A stretch of DNA of 64,000 nt from Simmondsia chinensis (lineage: Eukaryota; Streptophyta; Magnoliopsida; Caryophyllales; Simmondsiaceae), in contig JAGTTD010000010.1 in the NCBI GenBank assembly GCA_018398585.1, positions 1,133,501-1,197,500 of the forward strand, given 5' to 3'. Position 1 is the first letter of the stretch. Each line of letters begins with the position of its first letter. This document shows positions 1 through 10,302 of the stretch, piece by piece. A program made the translations under genes and the position numbers. The notes beneath the pieces are model-generated. The model was not told the origin of the DNA. It did no database searches and saw nothing but the letters and a program-made list of their open reading frames with translations.

Positions 1-330
1 GATATATTCCATCATGAGTCAGTGAATTTTTTTTGTAATCTGCTGAATTTTTATTAAAAACATTGATATAATTATATATATTATTGTAATTATGTACCAC
101 ATCAATGCTCTATGATGAAAATTAATTAGATTTTGATAAAAATTCACCAAGCTCGGTATCTGGATGATAAAAATTTGAAACATCAGGGGGCCCCATTGTA
201 TATTTCGAAATATGTCGATTATCTGGGTGATAAATGGTCAAATCTTAAGTCCCTAAGTGATAACTTCTTCACACTCAAAAGAAGCCTATATAACTTATTC
301 GCTACTTTATATTATCTTATAACAATATAT
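1..330. repeat. Foldback-type repeat, right half, cut by the window edge
   Basis: The stretch around 145-280 repeats phrases such as 'gggtgataaatggtcaaatc' that also occur at 49.03-49.60 kb and 61.7-62.0 kb. In the complete copy at 49 kb they form the arms of an inverted repeat. Only the right arm is present here. The 89-codon ORF at 133-402 has no recognisable domain and looks like chance. Confidence 0.4.
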
Positions 331-1639
331 GATATAATTGATATTAGGCGAGAGCATATTTTCCGCCGAAACAAACAAGGGAAAATGTTAATCGGAATTT
401 GATTTTCCTTAGAAAACCTATTCCTAAGGAAAATGTGGGGGAAAACAACTTCCCTCGAAACAAACGGATCCTAAATGGGAGATATGTACTTATTCCAAAA
501 CAATCATGTTGTGTTGTATATCGAACTTTTTAGTATGGATTTAGAAGCAAAGGTTAGTGTTGAGCTGTAATCCGGGATGCTATGGACCTCATATATCGGA
601 TTGGGTGAGTATGCTCGATTTTTCTGAGGTTTGCTATACTTTGTTGTAGGGCTTTTGCCTAGTGAGATAGTTGACGAGCTTCTTGTATCCTCCATTTCAG
701 ATTTAGCGAAAGCTTTCATTCTTCTGCCCGTGGTTGTTCCCTCATTTGAGGGTTTCCCAGATAAATGACTATGTCATTATTATGTTTCTTTCTCTTTTCT
801 CTTCTCATTTTCTTTTCGATCTATAAACTAATATCTAAATCGAACCTACATCTTTTGTATTTTTCCTAATAGAGCCTAACACAATGGAGCTTTGCTTCAC
901 CAAGTCAGATTTGAGCTGATTAAGTAGAGAGCTAAGCTTGAGCTTAGTGGGCTTGCTAGGTTTCAAGTAGGGTAAAAGCCGAGCAAAATGTTATCGAGCA
1001 AAGTTCCGACCATGACAAGCTTTGACTCGGCTTGAATTAATTAATTATTCTCAATTTTGATATGGAGTTGATATTCGACTTTCGTGCTTATAAAGTAAGA
1101 ATAAGGGGCATCGAAGGGTATTTTTGCCATTTTATTGTAGCATTAATCATTTATCTTTCACAACTCCTATGTGAGCTTTTACAAGATTTGCATGTAGAGT
1201 CTTTAATACTAATTTTTTTAATTATTTGAGTGATTCTGGAAGGCAAACAGTTTTACATCGTTTGAGAGCCTCTTGGGTTGTTTCGTTTCTCTACTTTTTG
1301 ATCTCTGGGTGTGAATTTTTACCATGCCTTAAAGCTCGATCCATAGCCTTTGGACATGTGAGATTCATATATAAGTCTAAATTAGGTTCATATATATTTA
1401 TTTTTTTGTTTTTATAATTTTGATGTAAGATTTTTTAATGGACTCACATGTGAATTTTTTAACGATTATACTTCGTGTCTTGATCCATTGTTTGGACATT
1501 CATACTAATAATTTAACTGGGGAGTTGTCAAGACGATGGATGGAGATGAATCAATTGTTGTCAAGTAGGCAGCAAGGTTGAAATACGGAGTTAAAAGCTA
1601 CATCTCATTTTTATTCGACTGACACAACTGCTTTGGTCT
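331..1639. other. No gene seen; low-grade repeat remnants
   Basis: No convincing coding region. About 880-1040 is rich in GAGC/GAGCT words, like the repeat nested at 60.43-60.90 kb. The ORFs at 504-719 (-) and 1226-1417 (+) lack domains and sensible composition and are judged spurious. Confidence 0.4.
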
Positions 1640-1900
1640 ACCAATACTCCTATTGATGATTGCTTACTCTCACGCTTTTGCCTTGTTGCATTGGCTCTTT
1701 CTCTTCTGATTCCCGGCATCTCCAGTGATAGTGTAGTCTTCCTTGAACAATTTGTATCGCTTGTAATTTCCTTGTTTCCTGCTTTTTCTGGCTTAATTAT
1801 GTAATGTTTGTTGCGTGCTCTTTGCGGGTTGGCTCAGGCCTTGCTTTTGTGGGTTTGCCTATTTTGTAACGCAACACTCGTCGCCAATTATTGAAAAAAC
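1640..1900 (+). mobile_element. LINE 3'-end fragment
   Basis: A pyrimidine-rich, T/G-rich 3'-UTR-like stretch ends in 'cgccaattattgaaaaaa'. Its middle matches in style and words the LINE tail at 40.72-41.28 kb (cagtgat, gtgtagtctt, tcgcttgtaattt). There is no coding part, so this is a severely 5'-truncated insertion. I did not find a target-site duplication. Confidence 0.45.
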
Positions 1901-2533
1901 GGAGTTGTTATAGCTAGGAAAAAAAATTATTATTATCAGAGCAATACTGTGACTTAACGAGAGCCACAACTTTGCCTTGAAAATTATAATCTTGATCATT
2001 ACCAGTTAACTCCCTATTACATTTTCAAATATTTAATTACGTAATTCCAACCGTAAAACCCTTGTTCTTTTGTGACTTCTCATAAAAATTTAATTCATGT
2101 GGCAACAAAACATGACCTTTAATCAAACATGTTTTAAGAAATTTAATTTGTATGCTAAACATTGGGGTTAAAAAAAAAATAAAATATATATATATATATA
2201 GTTTTAGGTAGTAAATACTATTTTATAGGAAATTATTACATATACTCAACTTATATATCCATTTTCAAACTCAAATGTTATAAAAACATATACTTAAACC
2301 ACAAAAAAAAAAAAAAAAAAAAAATAGTTTTGCATAAGCTAATAAATTCATACCATATCAACATAGATATATACATCTGATACGTATAATATTCCTCTTT
2401 ATTATTTAATATTCAAATTTCGTACATTTTTTATTACATTGGTAAGGTGAGGAGGGAGGAAACGTCTTTTGTAGGAATTGAACCCGGGTGATACTTTTAA
2501 ATCCGCATTTGATACATTAATTTGATACATCAT
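1901..2533. other. No gene seen; AT-rich
   Basis: AT-rich sequence with a (TA)n tract near 2190 and a 23-base poly(A) run near 2302. Nothing codes. Confidence 0.5.
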
Positions 2534-2998
2534 TGGGTTATTTAAATTTTAGTACCCCAACGAATAATAAAAAAGATCTTGACCTTTTTAAATTAATAAA
2601 AACACCTCTAAGTTTTTCTACTATTAATAAGAAGGCGCTCTCCGGCGTGCTAGCGTCATTTTCCATCGACAGAGTTGATATAGAACTTGCTTTTTCATTA
2701 ATGCTACAGTAAAATGACAAAAGTATACTTTAATACCATTATTCTTAATTTAGAAGCACAAAACTCGAGATGTTGTATCAAGTAGAAATCTATTTTCGCT
2801 TAATTTGTTTAAAAATATAATTATTGAAGAATACTTTTGTCATTTTACTGGAGCACTAACAAAAAATGACGTATCATGCTGGACATGAATATTTTTATTA
2901 GTACGATAAAAGTGTTTTTTCTAATTAATTCAAAAAGGTCAAAATTTTTTTCATTATTTTCATAAATATCGAGTACTAAAATATAAATAATTGTAGAA
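2534..2998. mobile_element. Foldback MITE, diverged copy of the 53.5-kb element
   Basis: Starts with 'gggttatttaaattttagta' and ends with the rough inverse 'tactaaaatataaataat'. The inner parts (ctctaagtttttctactatt; atttcgcttaatttgttt) recur at 53503-54042, and the middle alone recurs at 34.88-35.03 kb. No coding capacity. It abuts the 3' end of gene A1. Confidence 0.6.
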
Positions 2999-3001
2999 TT
3001 A

Positions 3002-3418
3002 CTAAAACCCAACGTTAAAACCCTCAATCCTCTGGGACCCACCCTTATTGGAGTTGCCGCTCCCAATGTCACCGACTTTAACTGCGCGTGACTTGTTAAC
3101 GGTGTTACCCACTTTGACGCCGCCGTTAACCTGCTTGCCGGAGCCGTTAACGTTTCCGCCGGAGTTATAGATGGATCCGGCTCCGGGAAAGGCTGCATAG
3201 GGGCTGTAGGAGGGGTAGAGAGGGTAAGGGGCCGGTGGGTGGTTGTAATAGCCGTAGTGGGGTTGTGCTGGTGGTTGCGATGGTATTGACGGTGGCTGCT
3301 CATGATGGTTGGCGGTGGCGGTGGGTTTCTGAAGTGGTGGTAGTGGTGGTGGTGGCGCGCAGTTCGGGGTTGGGGCGGCCCACCGGGATGAGGTTTCCAT
3401 GATGTCGGCTAGGCCCAT
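3002..3418 (-). CDS. Small Pro-rich / Asn-Gly-rich protein, copy A1
   Basis: This 138-aa protein is a member of the local six-copy family and is not recognised as any named family. Residues 1-78 are Pro/Tyr/His-rich with no signal peptide or membrane segment. Residues 81-138 carry the shared core: YNSGGN at 84-89, SGKQVN at 93-98, GVKVGNTVNKS at 100-110, GDIGSGN at 116-122 and GFNVGF at the end. The start chosen is the first Met (MGLADIM). A2 and A3 lack this codon and start at the equivalent of Met7. A TATATAA box lies about 115 bp upstream, and the leader is shared with A2, A3 and A4. The gene is intronless. Unlike A2 and A3, it is not inside the tandem duplication. Function is unknown; localisation is presumably intracellular. 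An unconstrained ORF remains possible, but similarity to five other copies argues for a gene. Confidence 0.7.
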   Translation of the reverse strand: MGLADIMETSSRWAAPTPNCAPPPPLPPLQKPTATANHHEQPPSIPSQPPAQPHYGYYNHPPAPYPLYPSYSPYAAFPGAGSIYNSGGNVNGSGKQVNGGVKVGNTVNKSRAVKVGDIGSGNSNKGGSQRIEGFNVGF

Positions 3419-3530
3419 ATTTTTGGGGGGTTTTAGCGGGTCGACAAACTAAATTGCACTCAATCTCAGTCGTAGTTAAGGGGGGTTAAGAGTAAATTGT
3501 TTAGTGCATCTAAAGAGAAGCAATGCCCTT

Positions 3531-3537
3531 TTATATA
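3531..3537 (-). promoter_or_regulatory. TATA box of gene A1
   Basis: TATATAA on the minus strand, followed by a leader containing 'gggcattgcttctcttt'. The same TATA-plus-leader block precedes A2, A3 and A4 at a similar distance from the start codon. Confidence 0.65.
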
Positions 3538-3639
3538 GGCAAAATTAGGGTTGATTTTGAAATTTTAGGGGTTTTAAATAGATGTTTTAAATAGAGTCTT
3601 TTTATAAATAAAAAAAAATATTTTAATAATGTAATATTA

Positions 3640-3968
3640 ATATAGAAAATTATAAAAATTAAAAATTTTTATTATAAAACTTATTAATATTAACAATTGG
3701 TACAAACCCACCGTGAAATTTGAGACGCCTAAATATTGGAAGTTCCAAAATGATTGTTTCGTTGCATGGGGTTGTGTCTGATCATGAGGGCAGCGATATT
3801 GAAAGTAATTAATTTAGATATTTAGGATGTTATTATTATCGGACAAAAATTGTTATTGGAAAAGTAATAATGTGACTTGCCGTGATTGTTGGGGTCAACC
3901 TATAATTTTAGTTTTAGGTTTAGTTTTAGTGACATTTAGTTATTTAATATTTTGTTTAACAACGCTAA
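3640..3968. repeat. Upstream module of A-type genes, first part
   Basis: Text such as 'ttattaatattaacaattgg', 'tctgatcatgagg' and 'gtgacttgccgtgattgttg' recurs behind A4 (31.68-32.30 kb) and at 35.03-35.56 kb. It is part of an ancient segmental duplication. No coding region. Confidence 0.6.
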
Positions 3969-4440
3969 GGGGCCGTTTGGTATGAGGGAATGGAAGGTTG
4001 GAAGTCTGAACGGGCAATTTATTCCCCCTTTTTTGGTCGCTTGCACGGGAGAGTGGGATTGGGGAGGAGGTGATAGTCGGAGTGAAATACATTCCTATTC
4101 CCACATTTTCATATATGGAGAAGGTTGAGTTTGGAAATGTGGAAATAGAAATGGGATGAAATTGTATTATTATTATTATTATTATTATTATAAATACAAT
4201 AGTAATAACAATAACAATAATAACAATAAATTTATAAAGAGAATGTTTTGGTAAACTATTTGACTTATACCCACTCTCACTAGTGAATAACAAACATAGA
4301 AATGACTATTTTAACCTCATTTCTATAACCATTCTACACATATACCAAATAGAAGAGTTGGAATGATAATGTCATTCCCACTCCCTAAAAGTTATTCTCA
4401 TTCCCTTGTTCCCACTTCATTTCCTCGGATCAAACGGTCC
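3969..4440. mobile_element. Tourist-like (PIF/Harbinger-type) MITE
   Basis: A 472-bp element with ends GGGGCCGTTTGG and CAAACGGTCC as inverted repeats, flanked by the 3-bp duplication TAA (3966-3968 and 4441-4443). The paralogous module at about 35841-35858 reads 'aacaaccctaagattaaa' with a single TAA, so it is a natural empty site. It contains an ATT microsatellite near 4167-4192. No transposase. Confidence 0.75.
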
Positions 4441-4469
4441 TAAGATTAAATTATTAATGTATTTTTGCC

Positions 4470-4906
4470 TACTCCCTTTGATTCCCTTTTCATGTCCAGG
4501 TTGCCTTCGGTTACATATTTTTGGCTCTTGGTTGATGCCTGTCAAATATTCTTTTTGGTATCGTTTCGGTCTTTTGGAGTTTTGGTTTTTGTTCTACTTC
4601 TGAGCTTTCATATTTTGTGTCTCCAATAGTGGGGCTTCCTTGGCTGTCTCGAGTAGCTTTTGGGTTCTTTTGCGTTCGGTGTTGTGGGTAAGAGGTTGTT
4701 TTTCTTTTGGTGTTTTTTTCTTTTGCTCTATTGTGGTTTTTTTGGTTGTTTTGGGAGTGGTTCTGGGGGTTAGGCGTGTCTATCTTATTTTTTGCAGGTT
4801 TTCTTGTTTTTTCCCTTCTTCGCACTTTGTGTGTGCTCTTTGGTCACTTATTTGAGACATCGGCTTTTATATCGCGAGTTTTTCCTCGCTAATTATCGAA
4901 AAAAAT
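4470..4906 (+). mobile_element. LINE 3'-end fragment
   Basis: T/G-rich 3'-UTR-like sequence ending 'cctcgctaattatcgaaaaaa', the same terminal wording as the LINE tails at 37.6-38.1 and 58.3-58.4 kb. It interrupts the A-gene upstream module. The overlapping ORFs on both strands are compositional artefacts. Confidence 0.6.
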
Positions 4907-6110
4907 GGACTAATTATATATTTTTTATTTTTTTGGGATAATGGACTAATTATATTCTACTACTTTAAAGTTTGATGAATATATTTTTAGTATAAAGATC
5001 TTTCTTCAATTTTTTAGTCCAAAATTCGGTGTATGACATCACCTTTTCGGAAGGTGACATCACTTTTTTAAATAAAATCTGGCCACAAAATCAAATACAA
5101 AGTTCATAAAAAGAAAAAATTTTCACCAAGCTGTAGGTACTAGACTGTAATTTATCTTAGGAACTATCGGAATGAAGTCCTAAGATAAATGATATAAGTT
5201 CAAATATCCCAACACCCAAGATCGGTCATGATATTTTTGAGGTCCCAACGAACGTTTCAAATGATGCCCTTTATATATAATAAAATTTGTCTCGCTAACA
5301 TAATACTAATACAAACAACAACAATAACATACGCAGTGCCTCACGAGCTCCCGTATAAGCAGGGTTTGAGAGGGGTGAGATGTACGCAGTCTGACTCCAT
5401 CAGGATAATACCCTAACGAGAGACTGTTTTGGGGGAAAAAAAGTACTAACATAATACTAATACAACTATGACAAAAAAAAAAAAAAAGAAGTACTAGTAC
5501 AACAAATTATAAGAATTTTAATCATAAAATTGATTAGTATTAACAATTGAGATTTTAAAAACACAATTCCTAAAATTTGGAGGCTCTAGACAGTTGCTTG
5601 GATTACTCGGAGTTACGTCTGGCCCCGCCAACGCCAATTTTTATGATTCCAAAAGTATTAATTTATAGAGGTTTAACTGTACGCGGAACATATGCAAGAA
5701 GCCACTTGATAGAATGTGAGAAATGAGAATCCATTAGAAGACAAGGTATTGATGCACATAAATTTGTCAAAATATTTGATTCTTATCTTTATTTATTCTT
5801 ATTTTTTTGGGGAATTATCCTTTGATCTAGTAATTAAAATACTACTAAAGTAAGGCTCGGTTTGTTTACGAAGAAAAATATATTATGAGAAATTGTGTTT
5901 CCTTTTTTTCATCGTTAAATGCGAATTTTATATTAAAAAATCTTTCGAAGGAAAAAACTTTTCTGTCCAATGAGTGTAAAATGACCCCCCAATAAAAGAG
6001 GAGAAGTCACCATTTCAAATAGGCTAAAAGGTATAAAGATAGCTACAAAAAATATCATCAATACTACCGGTACAAATTTGCTGGTAAAAGCTCATTTGTC
6101 TGTTAATATT
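4907..6110. repeat. Upstream module of A-type genes, second part
   Basis: Homologous to 32.4-34.6 kb and 36.5-38.3 kb in the same order: a 'tatgacatcacctttt' block, a block ending 'tttatctta...aatgaa', and the block 'gatagaatgtgagaaatgagaatcc' through 'aatgagtgtaaaatgac'. The block near 5.70-5.76 kb appears inverted upstream of A2 (15.60-15.68 kb) and A3 (25.76-25.84 kb), consistent with those genes lying on the other strand. A SINE is inserted at 5315-5445. No gene. Confidence 0.65.
5315..5445 (-). mobile_element. Angio-domain SINE, short-headed
   Basis: On the minus strand it ends in (TTG)n after the conserved 3' domain (ctgcgtacatctcacccctc, then a gggagctc.tgaggcactg block). A 20-bp target-site duplication flanks it at 5295-5314 and 5446-5465. 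It lacks the 5S-like head of the longer copies. Confidence 0.8.
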
Positions 6111-6123
6111 GGTTGTTAACAAC

Positions 6124-6326
6124 GAGCAGTCTATAGTTGGAATTGCGTTTGTTGCTATTGGTTTTACCAACTTATATTGAAGACGTCATTTGCAATTAGC
6201 ATATAGTACCAACAGGACCATTACCGACAACTAGGACAAATTGGTAAAAGTTGTACCAAACGATAAATTTTATATTGTTGCAATTGAGCAGTCTATAGTT
6301 GGAATTGCGTTTGTTGCTATTGGTTT
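6124..6326. repeat. Direct repeat, 41 bp, 162-bp offset
   Basis: A 41-base stretch beginning 'gagcagtctatagttggaat' is present at 6124-6164 and again, without a mismatch I can see, at 6286-6326. A SINE 3' domain starts exactly at the end of the second copy. The spacer resembles the CAATACCAAC-type repeats at 18.0 and 28.1 kb. Confidence 0.7.
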
Positions 6327-6450
6327 CAGGATGGAGATTCTCGGAAACAACCTCTCTTCCACCCGGAAGGGGGAAGGCTGCGTACATCCACTCCTCCAGA
6401 TCCTGCTCCATGCGGGAGCCTCTGTGGCATTGGGACTGTTGTTGTTGTTG
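6326..6450 (+). mobile_element. Angio-domain SINE, 5'-shortened
   Basis: 'ctcggaaacaacctctcttc', then 'gggggaaggctgcgtacatc', then a cgggagcc.tggcattggga block and a (GTT)n tail. This is the conserved SINE 3' portion with little head. No clear target-site duplication apart from the 41-bp direct repeat at its left edge. Confidence 0.7.
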
Positions 6451-7822
6451 TATACAAACCAAGATGTTTGAAACAAGTTTTGACATTTAGAACGATCAAA
6501 GTTCAATGCATATCCATATTCAAAATCACGTAACTGAAAATTGGAAGTAGAACTATCAGTATTTTAATAATATCCGTCCTTTTCTTCTCTCACTTCCTCT
6601 TCCTCTGCCTCTTCAATGTCCCCGCCATCTTCACTGCTTGCCCCTACTTCGTAGTCCTCGTAGCGGAATTGTCTCTATTATTAAACAAAAAAAAAGTAGA
6701 GAATTAGAAGTTAAACAAAAGTTAATTTTGGATTAAAGTATGAGAAATAATGATGCGGCTCGCCTTTCATAATTGGCAGGATCCTTGGCTGGTTAAGCTT
6801 GGCGAGTTGCTCGAGTTGGCGAGAAGGGAGGTGGACGCGGCAGGAGGATGAGAGAAGATAGAGTTCCACTTTAATTAAGAAAACTTAGTTTAGATAAGTA
6901 GATTTTATTATCTTTATATTTTATTCTTTTAATTTAGGAAGATCACACTGATTGAAATCTCCACCGTTGATCTCTAAATTAGGACTTCTAATCTAATTAG
7001 TAAAGCTCATCTATTTAAATGGAGGGCTATTTAGGATTTTGTTCATTCAATTCTTTAGATATTTTTACCATTATTTATATGTTCTTTCTAATTTTCGGGA
7101 TGAGAATTTAGTTGGATTCTTTATTCCCTTTTGTTCTTAATTATTTCCGTAATAAGAATGAAGGGAAGGCTGTCCCTAAATCTCCATCTACACACTGCAT
7201 CAAATAGTCGTAGGTTACATATCCAAACACGAGTGTTGACTTGGAAGGCAACTTTCACAATCGACATTTTTCTCGAAAAGTAAATCTATACATCAACTTC
7301 TTCATCATCTTGTTCTTTGTTCTCGTCTTCTTCATCATCTCACTATGTTTCTCATAAACAAAATCAAGCCTAACATTATGTATAACAAATTAATGTATTC
7401 AGGTAACTCCCTTCGCATTCTAAAGGACACGGTCATAACCACATAGCAATGATAGATCAGCCGAGTTAAAACCAAAGTTTGGAAATAAATTAGTACACTT
7501 TCGATTTGGGTTTGTTGTTGTCTGTGTCTTTAAAACCTCAAGGTTTTTGTCAGCTATGAAGAGAAGAAGTAGGTTTTCGCTTTAATTTTTGTATTTGGGG
7601 AAAATGTTCATTTAAATCTTGGCCAAATGAAAGAAACTCACCTAGTGATTGCAACGAATTAATTACACAGAACATAATCTTTCAAGAAAATAAAACCACA
7701 TGATAATAATACTGTGAATCACGGGGAAAAAAGAAAAGATAATGTGTGAATCTTAAGCCTATATTTGTAAACTCGCCTATCCTACTTCTTACCTCCATGA
7801 GACTGTACAAGGCAGACCTTAG
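6451..7822. other. No gene seen; possible decayed LTR
   Basis: No coding region. Around 6770-7150 a G-rich block is followed by 'ctatttaaatggagggctat' and T-rich text, a layout compatible with an old LTR or promoter. I found no partner copy in the window and do not classify it. Confidence 0.3.
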
Positions 7823-8442
7823 CAACAATTAATCTAAAAATAACCTAACTATATATCAATATACCAAAAAAATAATCCGACTCCATTTTCTAACTAAAAA
7901 ATAACCCAACTCTAACTTTTTCTACCAAAAAATAACTAAACTCTAAAAATTTGATTTAAAAAAATTGAATTGGTGTGTGGTATGATGTTCCGATAATATA
8001 GTTTTCTTCTACGTATTTTTGGTTTGGCTTGTTCTCTTGTTGTATTCATTTGTTGTTTTGCTTATTCTTTGATTCGGGCTGTTGCCCTTTTGTGGGGTCG
8101 TACTCAAATTATTAAAAAAAAAAAAAAAAAAACGTTTTTGGTTTAGTGGGGTGGGAAAAGAAGCCAAGCCAAACAAAAAATACATAAAAGAAAAATATAT
8201 TGTGGAAGCGTCATGCCACGAGCCATGCTTAGCTACCAATTCAATATTTTTTTAAATTGATATTAGAATTTGGTTATTTTTAGGTAGAAAAGTTAGAATT
8301 ACGTTATTTTTTGTTAGGAAATAGAGTTGGGTTATTTTTTGGTAGAAAAGTTAGCGGGGGATTATTTTCTAGTTAGAAAATAGAGTTTGATTAATTTTTA
8401 GTATATTGACATATAGTTAGATTATTTATAGATTAATTGTTG
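7823..8442. mobile_element. Foldback element with repeat-built arms
   Basis: Ends are CAACAATTAATCTA and TAGATTAATTGTTG. Both arms consist of ~35-40 bp units reading 'ttattttttggtagaaaag' then 'ttagagttggg', inverted relative to each other. A poly(A)-tailed LINE scrap (8026-8132) sits in the loop. A second, larger member is at 60007-61276. No transposase; no clear target-site duplication. Confidence 0.7.
8026..8132 (+). mobile_element. Very short LINE 3'-end insertion
   Basis: A T/G-rich tail of 107 bp ends in 18 A's. It is bracketed by near-identical copies of 'cgt(at)ttttggttt' at 8012-8025 and 8133-8144, the expected target-site duplication. It is nested in the foldback element. Confidence 0.65.
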
Positions 8443-9239
8443 TTTTTATTGGGTCTATCCTCTTCCAATTGCTTCACGACTCCATCCATCATGGGTCTAA
8501 TAATTGTGTAAGGTCATTCATTTCCTGATCAAAGTCTAGTGTCTCTCTAACTATATATGAAATTCAAACAAGATGCGGAAAATGATCAATAGAAAGCGAT
8601 AGTCTCATATTTCAAACAACATACAACATGATGCAACGCGTAGTGAAAGATTTAAGAAAACGGGAAGGTTAACACCCTAAAGGAGAAATGCTACATACAT
8701 CCGTCCCTCCCAGACCCTGTGTAGGCAAGAGCCCTTGAGGGGTATGTTCGGGAAGGTTCAACGGTCTTCCCTTTAATTTTATTAATTCGCTAATAAAACA
8801 AAGAGGAAAAATATGCTCAATTTCTCACAACCCGAGAAAAGGAGAAACAAAAGCTCGATTTCTCACAACTCGAGAAAGAGAGAAACAAATGCTTGATTTC
8901 TCACAACCCAAGAAAAGGAGAAACAAAGTATTCTTCAAAATAATTCTAAACTTGGATAATGAACAATCTAGGCTCCTCTTGTATATATAGAGAAGCTATT
9001 TGTCTCTAAATAAAACACTAAAAGATAAATAAAATATTAGAAGATAAATATAAACACTAAAGATAACTAAATAAATACTAAAAGATAAAAATCTGAAAAT
9101 ATAAAACTAATCCTAACTAAACTTTATCTCCTAATCAAACTCTAACTCCTGCCGTGTTCAATCTCATTCCGCGTACCCGAACCCGCCAAGTTCTACCCGC
9201 CTTGTATTTGTCAAGTGACCCGCCAACGGAAGTAGGGCC
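8443..9239. other. No gene; SINE scrap and possible LTR-like sequence
   Basis: A fragment of the Angio-domain lies at about 8688-8745 ('tacatacatccgtccctccc'). The rest, including A-rich 'taaaagataaataaa' wording at 9000-9130, looks like decayed retroelement or LTR sequence but could not be assigned. Confidence 0.4.
8814..8936. repeat. Three-unit tandem repeat (~40 bp)
   Basis: Three imperfect units of the type 'gctcgatttctcacaacccg' plus 'agaaaaggagaaacaaa', at about 8814, 8852 and 8890. Each contains the near-palindrome CTC..AACCCGAG. Function unknown; it may belong to an LTR. Confidence 0.7.
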
Positions 9240-9514
9240 GCATCACAACATTACCTTTTTTTTTTGGGTACATTAGACAACAAAACCCAATTCAAAACCC
9301 AATAGAATGGTGAAAAGACCAAAGAATCTATTACTTGATCTATAATTCGAAAAAAAAAAAAAGAACATGGATATTTCAACTAAAATAACTTCACCAAATA
9401 AGTTAACTTTGATATCTTTTTACACTTGACGACTAATGGGTCCCGGTGTTCTTTCAATAGGTGATAGAACTTTGCTGCCTCATTGCTTGGCACTTTTTGA
9501 CCCGCATTTGGCCC
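9240..9514. repeat. Start of tandem duplication unit 1
   Basis: 'gcatcacaacattacctttt' through 'gacccgcatttggcc' is nearly identical to 20341-20634. It is the left end of a ~5.1-kb unit that continues at 15476 on the other side of a copia insertion. Confidence 0.8.
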
Positions 9515-10242
9515 TGTTGATGTATTTTCAAAATATTTGTTGTATAAAATGTATATATGTGTGTTAAATATTGTTTATATGTATATAAGATGTATTTGAG
9601 ATTGTCCCGATACTTGTATGAGTGATTAGAGCATTATTGGGAGTATGTCTCGACACATGGGTCATATGTGTCAACACAAAATCCTATAGAACGTAGGGGA
9701 GATAGCTGTGTGTCGACACACATGGCCCGTGTGTCGACACACAGCCCATTTCAGGTGCGCACGGAGGAAACCTGTGTGACGACACACAGGCTTACAGTAA
9801 GCCAGTGTGTCGACCTGTGTGTCGACACACAACTTCGACACACTAGTCGGTTTTGACGGTTTTCTGCGCGGTTTCTTCCCAGTTCTTTTATATGTTGAAG
9901 CTCTTGGTTTTGGGACGTTTTTTTAAGACAATAATATCAGATATTCTTCCCTCTCATTAAGAAGAAGAAGAAAACATATGAATTGGTAGTGTAATATTAC
10001 AAGAAAGAAATTGGAAGAACATCTGCTTAGTTCTTGTGTTCTTTGTGAGATTTTCGAAGGGTGAGTCTTCTAAATCAACCAATCTCTAGACATCTTCATC
10101 AATCTCTTCCCATACACTTCTTCACTCTATATTTTGGTAGTTGTTGTATCCCCGAGGATATTTCGTATACCGAAATAAACCTTAAGGATAGTGATTACAC
10201 GCCTCAACACCTGAGATCGTTTGGATACCCGGTTGCAAGGTT
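9515..10242 (+). repeat. 5' LTR of copia element 1
   Basis: Starts TGTTGATGTATTTTC. Similarity to the 3' LTR ends at 'ttgcaaggtt'. The true end may be 'ttctaaca' at 10272, because the 3' LTR is truncated. U3 holds several TGTGTCGACACA-type palindromes between 9650 and 9845, some broken by single changes. A 43-bp block near 9776-9820 is absent from the 3' LTR. TATA-like 'tatataagatgtat' lies near 9582. Confidence 0.85.
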
Positions 10243-10302
10243 TTTGCAAGTATTTTCTGAATTTTTCTAACAATCTTAAGGTTTATTATTCTGGTTTGGG
10301 TT

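Noticed and set aside
3002..3418. Secreted cell-wall proline-rich protein
   Set aside because: None of the family members has an N-terminal hydrophobic signal sequence, and the Pro tracts lack regular extensin-type SPPPP repeats.
8814..8936. CRISPR-like array
   Set aside because: Three contiguous imperfect units without spacers, in a plant genome; a simple tandem repeat.
9668..9856. Short ORFs in the copia LTR (also 14923-15159)
   Set aside because: They are translations of the TGTGTCGACACA palindromes and leader, present in both LTRs.
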